In this document: piece after piece, positions 6,301 through 8,533 of the stretch
Layout: each line of letters opens with the position of its first letter
Numbering within the stretch: the stretch's first letter is position 1
NCBI GenBank assembly: GCA_943914815.1
Contig: CALUDL010000073.1
Span: 1-8,533, forward strand
Direction: 5' to 3'
DNA length: 8,533 nucleotides
Source of the DNA: an uncultured Brevibacterium sp.
GTDB taxonomy: Bacteria; Actinomycetota; Actinomycetes; Actinomycetales; Brevibacteriaceae
Translations under genes and position numbers: made by a program
Notes under the pieces: model-generated
Databases searched by the model: none
What the model was told of the DNA's origin: nothing
What the model saw: the letters and a program-made list of their open reading frames with translations, nothing else

Positions 6301-7104
6301 TTACGCGCAGGACCACTGGCCCCAGCCAGCCTTAGCCTGCAGGATCTTTGCGCGTTTGAACTGTTCGCGTGGGTGGGCGTCGATAGGGTTACCCTTACCG
6401 CCAACGGATCGCCACGTGGCCAACTTAAACTGGAACAAACCAAAGTGCGCACGGTTGGCTTGGTTGATGGCGCGCGGGTTAAACGTGGATTCGCACTGAA
6501 CGATCTTGTACCAGCGTGATCCAGGGCCGCCCAGCATAGCCTTAATCTCTGCTGTGCTCATGGGCGATGAGTAGTCGCCACTTGCGTCGCCTGCATCTGC
6601 ATCAGAGGATCCGCCGGAGTTCGATGAGCTGTCATTTGACGAGCTCGCCTGCGGTGAACCTGAGCCCTGTGAGGAAGAAGAAGACGAAGACGAAGAAGAT
6701 GATGGTGACGATTCCTCTTCTTCCGGCTCTGGCAAAGTCACAGAGACGTCTCCGTGAGATTTGCCGCCCTGTGCTTGGTCTTCGGCTTTTTTGAAATCTT
6801 TTTCGTGTTCGTTCGAAGCGGACTTAGGCTGCTCAACACTCAGGGTCTCGGGCTTTGTGAAAGCCTCCGCCGAGGTGTCGCCCGCTTGAGGCGCACCAAC
6901 AACTCCCGCGACGGCCACCGCAACGATCGCTACTGTGGGTACTGCGATAGCTGCCATCACTGGCGCACGGCGACCTGAGTCCAAAACCGTCGCCGCAGAC
7001 AGCTTCTTGGATTTCTTCGGTTGCGAGTGGCGACCAGACTTTTTGGTACGAGAGAAGAGATCGAGAACAGACCCGCTAGTTTTTGATGATGCGTGCTTGC
7101 CCAT
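6301..7104 (-). CDS. Anchored Rpf-like / lysozyme-fold transglycosylase
   Basis: The 267-residue protein has the same N-terminal anchor as its downstream neighbour: MGKH start, basic stretch, [11 protein letters not shown] (44-54) and one membrane helix (about 49-69). A long low-complexity extracellular linker follows, with an acidic patch and eleven consecutive serines (135-145). The C-terminal domain (about 183-267) resembles resuscitation-promoting factors: RWYKIVQCEST with candidate catalytic Glu205, FGLFQFKLATW (221-231), GG (235-236), PREQFKRAKILQ and the closing GWGQWSC. Cys204 next to the Glu and Cys266 match the conserved Rpf disulfide pair. It should cleave peptidoglycan glycan strands at the outer face of the membrane. 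AAAGG (7117-7113) lies 8 nt before the ATG. It is the first gene of a probable two-gene cell-wall operon. A different SLT-type lysozyme-fold assignment is possible. Confidence 0.85.
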   Translation of the reverse strand: MGKHASSKTSGSVLDLFSRTKKSGRHSQPKKSKKLSAATVLDSGRRAPVMAAIAVPTVAIVAVAVAGVVGAPQAGDTSAEAFTKPETLSVEQPKSASNEHEKDFKKAEDQAQGGKSHGDVSVTLPEPEEEESSPSSSSSSSSSSSQGSGSPQASSSNDSSSNSGGSSDADAGDASGDYSSPMSTAEIKAMLGGPGSRWYKIVQCESTFNPRAINQANRAHFGLFQFKLATWRSVGGKGNPIDAHPREQFKRAKILQAKAGWGQWSCA

Positions 7105-7229
7105 AAGAAATGCCTTTACAATCTCGTTACCATTCCGTGACAGTTGTAAAGCATATATAACAAACTGTTACTTTTTCAAGCTACGAGAGTGTGAGTTGCG
7201 TTGACACGTGTGGGCCGCCGCACATGCCT
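7105..7229 (-). promoter_or_regulatory. Promoter and operator region of the cell-wall operon
   Basis: On the - strand TTGAAA (7179-7174) with TATGCT (7155-7150, spacing 18) or TATATG (7157-7152, spacing 16) forms a sigma-A-like promoter. Downstream lie GTCAC (7141-7137), GTAAC (7130-7126) and GTAAA (7119-7115), three similar pentamers at 11-bp pitch, the last overlapping the Shine-Dalgarno. Imperfect dyads occur at 7158-7170 (TAACA-AAC-TGTTA) and at 7141-7147/7160-7167. I saw no c-di-AMP (ydaO-type) riboswitch, which precedes some actinobacterial rpf genes. Confidence 0.5.
7126..7141 (-). promoter_or_regulatory. MtrA/GlnR-like box, GTCAC-N6-GTAAC
   Basis: This direct repeat with six intervening bases has the form recognised by actinobacterial OmpR-family regulators MtrA and GlnR. 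MtrA is known to control cell-wall hydrolase genes, including rpf-type genes, in corynebacteria, mycobacteria and streptomycetes, which makes it the more likely ligand. It lies in the predicted 5' leader. Confidence 0.4.
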
Positions 7230-7505
7230 TTATTTACGCGAGAAGAACGCAGCTCCCCTGCGGGTGAGGTCGGCACCCTTAGAAACACCAGTAGAAGTGA
7301 GCTGGCTGAGGAAATCAACGCCGTTGTGGAGGGCTTCGCGCACGCTTTCGACACCCTTGTTGAGTCGCTCTTCGGAAGCGTCCACAACATCGGCAGGTCG
7401 CGTGCTTCGTATCCGTACGCGTGTCGTGTGAGCAGTAGTAGCTACTCGTTCGCGAAGTGTGCGTGACGTAGCGTCCTGAACATCTGACTGAGTTGCATTC
7501 GTCAT
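7230..7505 (-). CDS. Small protein of unknown function (91 aa)
   Basis: I do not recognise this protein. It is 91 residues, arginine-rich (about 12 Arg) and mildly basic, with no signal peptide, membrane segment, cysteine or catalytic motif. The N-terminal third (1-38) is Thr/Arg-rich and probably disordered; residues about 40-75 look like an amphipathic helix (DASEERLNKGVESVREALHN onward), and it ends in RRGAAFFSRK. Coding reality is supported by codon choice like that of its neighbours in the second half and by a promoter at the right place: TTGACC (7540-7535), 17 nt, CAGAAT (7517-7512), only 6 nt before the ATG, so the mRNA would be leaderless, in accord with the poor Shine-Dalgarno. It is divergent from rbpA. 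The overlapping + strand frames have no comparable start signals. Confidence 0.6.
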   Translation of the reverse strand: MTNATQSDVQDATSRTLRERVATTAHTTRVRIRSTRPADVVDASEERLNKGVESVREALHNGVDFLSQLTSTGVSKGADLTRRGAAFFSRK

Positions 7506-7511
7506 ATCTCT

Positions 7512-7540
7512 ATTCTGATCGCAAGCTCATGTGGGGTCAA
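7512..7540 (-). promoter_or_regulatory. Sigma-A-type promoter of the 91-aa gene
   Basis: TTGACC (7540-7535) and CAGAAT (7517-7512) match 5 of 6 and 4 of 6 consensus positions with an ideal 17-bp spacer. The expected start site, about 7 nt past the -10 box, coincides with the A of the ATG at 7505. Confidence 0.6.
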
Positions 7541-7549
7541 TGTGTGCAG

Positions 7550-7575
7550 GGAATAAAAGGCCACGGTACGATGTT
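7550..7575 (+). promoter_or_regulatory. SigR/SigH-type (ECF) promoter of rbpA
   Basis: GGAAT (7550-7554, preceded by G), 18 nt (7555-7572) and GTT (7573-7575) match GGAAT-N18-GTT exactly. Streptomyces coelicolor rbpA is a known SigR target, which supports the call. The predicted leader of about 30 nt ends in the GAAAGGA ribosome-binding site. It lies back to back with the promoter of the 91-aa gene. Confidence 0.7.
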
Positions 7576-7614
7576 GTGGTTGTATTCCCTTCCGCTACTT
7601 TTGAAAGGATCTCG

Positions 7615-7956
7615 ATGAGCGAACGTAGCTTGCGCGGTACACAGCTGGGATCTCGGTCGTTAGAGTCTGAAGTCGGTGTTGAGCCGGCACCCCGCCAGCA
7701 CGTCGAGTACGTATGTGAGGACGGGCACACGTTCACTGTTCCTTTCTCGATCGACGCTGAAGTGCCTGCTACGTGGGACTCAGGAGCTCACGGAATCGGT
7801 GTTCGCAGTGGCGAACAGGAACCAGACGAAGAACCAGAAAAGGCTGCACGTACGCACTGGGACATGCTCTTGGAGCGTCGTAGCTTTGAAGAGTTGCAGG
7901 TGCTTCTCGACGAACGCTTAGCGATTCGTCGCGGTGAAGCTACTCCGGAGATCTAG
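7615..7956 (+). CDS. rbpA: RNA polymerase-binding protein RbpA
   Basis: Actinobacteria-specific transcription factor that binds the principal sigma factor and RNA polymerase and stabilises the open complex. The 113 residues show the N-terminal SLRGTQLGS tail, the core [20 protein letters not shown] (25-44) with EVPATWD (49-55), and the C-terminal sigma-interaction domain [25 protein letters not shown] (78-102). Cys34 and His38 of the zinc site are kept, but the second Cys pair seen in S. coelicolor RbpA is replaced by SGAHG (56-60). The linker before the sigma-interaction domain is acidic ([13 protein letters not shown]) rather than Lys-rich. I chose the ATG at 7615, not a GTG at 7531, because GAAAGGA (7603-7609) lies 5 nt before it, homology starts there, and the 7531 start would precede the promoter. 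Its end overlaps the ppm gene end by 17 bp, a conserved actinobacterial neighbour. Confidence 0.95.
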   Translation: MSERSLRGTQLGSRSLESEVGVEPAPRQHVEYVCEDGHTFTVPFSIDAEVPATWDSGAHGIGVRSGEQEPDEEPEKAARTHWDMLLERRSFEELQVLLDERLAIRRGEATPEI

Positions 7957-8533
7957 TAGACAAGCGACTCACAAGAGCCTTCACTTGAGATGAGCGCCGG
8001 GACACTCCCCATTGCGCCACTCGGGTGAAGGCTTCTTTTATGATCCCACCGTCCATCTTCGACTCCCCCAGTTCACGTTCAACAAACGTAATGGGAACTT
8101 CGACAATCGTGAATCCGGCCAGCGCAACTCGCATAGTCATGTCAATTTGGAAGCAGTAACCCGCCGATTCCACTTGCGTGAGGTCAATTGTCTCTAAAAC
8201 TTCCCGCTTAAACGCACGGAAACCTGCAGTTGCATCGTGAACACCCAGCCCCAACGCGATGTTGACGTAGACGTTTGCGCCACGCGACAGCACGTGGCGG
8301 TTACGGGGCCAATTCACTACCGCTCCCCCGGGAACCCAGCGGGAACCGATTGCCAAATCTGCGCCACGATCCACGTGTGCCAACAACTGTGGCAAATCAC
8401 GACCGCGGTGTGACCCGTCAGCGTCCATTTCACAGATCACTTCATAGTCACGTTCGAGCGCCCACGTAAACCCAGCGATATAGGCCGGACCTAATCCGTT
8501 CTTCTCAGTGCGCTGCAACAAAAACAGGGTCGA
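7940..8533 (-). CDS. ppm1: Polyprenol-phosphate mannose synthase (GT2), N-terminus outside window
   Basis: Transfers mannose from GDP-mannose to polyprenyl phosphate, making the donor for extracellular mannosylation of glycoproteins, lipomannan and similar glycans. 197 codons are visible; the frame stays open to the right edge, so the N-terminal 60-70 residues (nucleotide-binding VVDDGSPDGT region) are missing. Seen: [15 protein letters not shown], the metal/GDP-binding EMDADGSH (DAD of the DxD type), [50 protein letters not shown] and AFTRVAQWG, all typical of bacterial Ppm/DPMS proteins. A TTG at 8521 is simply an internal codon, not a start. It ends at TAG without a downstream membrane domain. 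Adjacent to rbpA as in M. tuberculosis (Rv2051c/Rv2050). The fusion or linkage to an apolipoprotein N-acyltransferase gene seen elsewhere cannot be judged here. Confidence 0.92.
   Translation of the reverse strand, partial: STLFLLQRTEKNGLGPAYIAGFTWALERDYEVICEMDADGSHRGRDLPQLLAHVDRGADLAIGSRWVPGGAVVNWPRNRHVLSRGANVYVNIALGLGVHDATAGFRAFKREVLETIDLTQVESAGYCFQIDMTMRVALAGFTIVEVPITFVERELGESKMDGGIIKEAFTRVAQWGVSRRSSQVKALVSRLSTRSPE
7976..8039 (+). terminator. Rho-independent terminator of rbpA, inside the ppm coding region
   Basis: AGCCTTCACTTGAG (7976-7989) pairs with CTCGGGTGAAGGCT (8020-8033) over 14 bp with two G-U pairs; the outer 9 bp are perfect. GC-rich sequence inside can pair further, and TTCTTTT (8033-8039) follows. 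It starts 20 nt after the rbpA stop and lies entirely antisense to the 3' end of the mannosyltransferase gene. Confidence 0.7.

Noticed and set aside
7113..7136. A third GGAAT-N18-GTT promoter in front of the Rpf-like gene
   Set aside because: GGAAT occurs on the - strand (7136-7132), but the triplet after 18 nt is GCA, not GTT, and it would lie at the ribosome-binding site.
7105..7200. c-di-AMP (ydaO-type) riboswitch before the Rpf-like gene
   Set aside because: The leader is too short and lacks the conserved GC-rich riboswitch core.
7201..7236. Perfect TTGACA (7201-7206) as a + strand promoter -35 box
   Set aside because: No acceptable -10 hexamer at 16-19 bp spacing; the TATTTA at 7231 is 24 bp away. 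The ACACGTGT palindrome and weak hairpin nearby are also unsupported as regulatory sites or terminator.
7191..7466. + strand frames opposite the 91-aa gene
   Set aside because: No suitable promoter, ribosome-binding site or family features; the - strand frame has a well-placed promoter.
7531..7614. N-terminal extension of RbpA from a GTG at 7531
   Set aside because: It would start upstream of the GGAAT-N18-GTT promoter, lacks homology, and the ATG at 7615 has a proper Shine-Dalgarno.

Overview
The window looks like core chromosome of a mid-GC actinobacterium, probably one of the Micrococcales; this assignment is inferred. The grounds are RbpA, an RNA polymerase-binding protein confined to Actinobacteria, lying tail to tail with a polyprenol-phosphate mannose synthase gene (the same pairing as Rv2050/Rv2051c in Mycobacterium tuberculosis); a subgroup-Ic aspartate aminotransferase; an Rpf-like muralytic enzyme; and promoter signatures of the actinobacterial SigR/SigH and HspR type. 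There is no insertion sequence, prophage, CRISPR array, tRNA or rRNA that I can see.

Layout. Positions 1-1780 (+): the 3' part of pyruvate carboxylase (pyc), translationally overlapping a peptide deformylase (def). Positions 1794-3026 (-): a PLP aminotransferase of the AspT type, convergent with def. Positions 3076-4781 (+): a membrane-anchored endonuclease/exonuclease/phosphatase (EEP) protein and a class I SAM methyltransferase, coupled by a TGATG junction and ending in a strong hairpin. Positions 4848-5297 (-): a small heat-shock protein whose promoter region holds a SigR/SigH-like GGAAT-N18-GTT promoter overlapped by an HspR (HAIR)-like operator. Positions 5492-7104 (-): a probable two-gene operon of cell-wall enzymes, an Rpf-like lysozyme-fold protein followed by an RlpA-like double-psi beta-barrel protein, which share the same N-terminal membrane-anchor module. 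Positions 7230-7505 (-): a 91-residue protein of unknown function with a good sigma-A-like promoter and an apparently leaderless start. Positions 7615-7956 (+): rbpA, with its own GGAAT-N18-GTT promoter. Positions 7940-8533 (-): the 3' part of a GT2 polyprenol-phosphate mannose synthase, cut by the window edge.

How they fit together. The left part is central carbon and amino-acid metabolism (oxaloacetate formation by Pyc; oxaloacetate/aspartate exchange by the aminotransferase) plus protein maturation. The right part is envelope biology (two anchored peptidoglycan-active proteins, mannosyl-donor synthesis) and stress transcription (Hsp20, RbpA). Two genes about 2.2 kb apart, hsp20 and rbpA, carry the same exactly spaced ECF-type promoter, so one thiol/heat-stress sigma factor may control both. 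The best leads are that pair of promoters, the RbpA variant lacking most zinc ligands and a basic linker, the shared anchor module, the 11-bp-spaced direct repeats in front of the Rpf-like gene, and the unknown 91-residue gene. I found no clearly new defence or mobile system.
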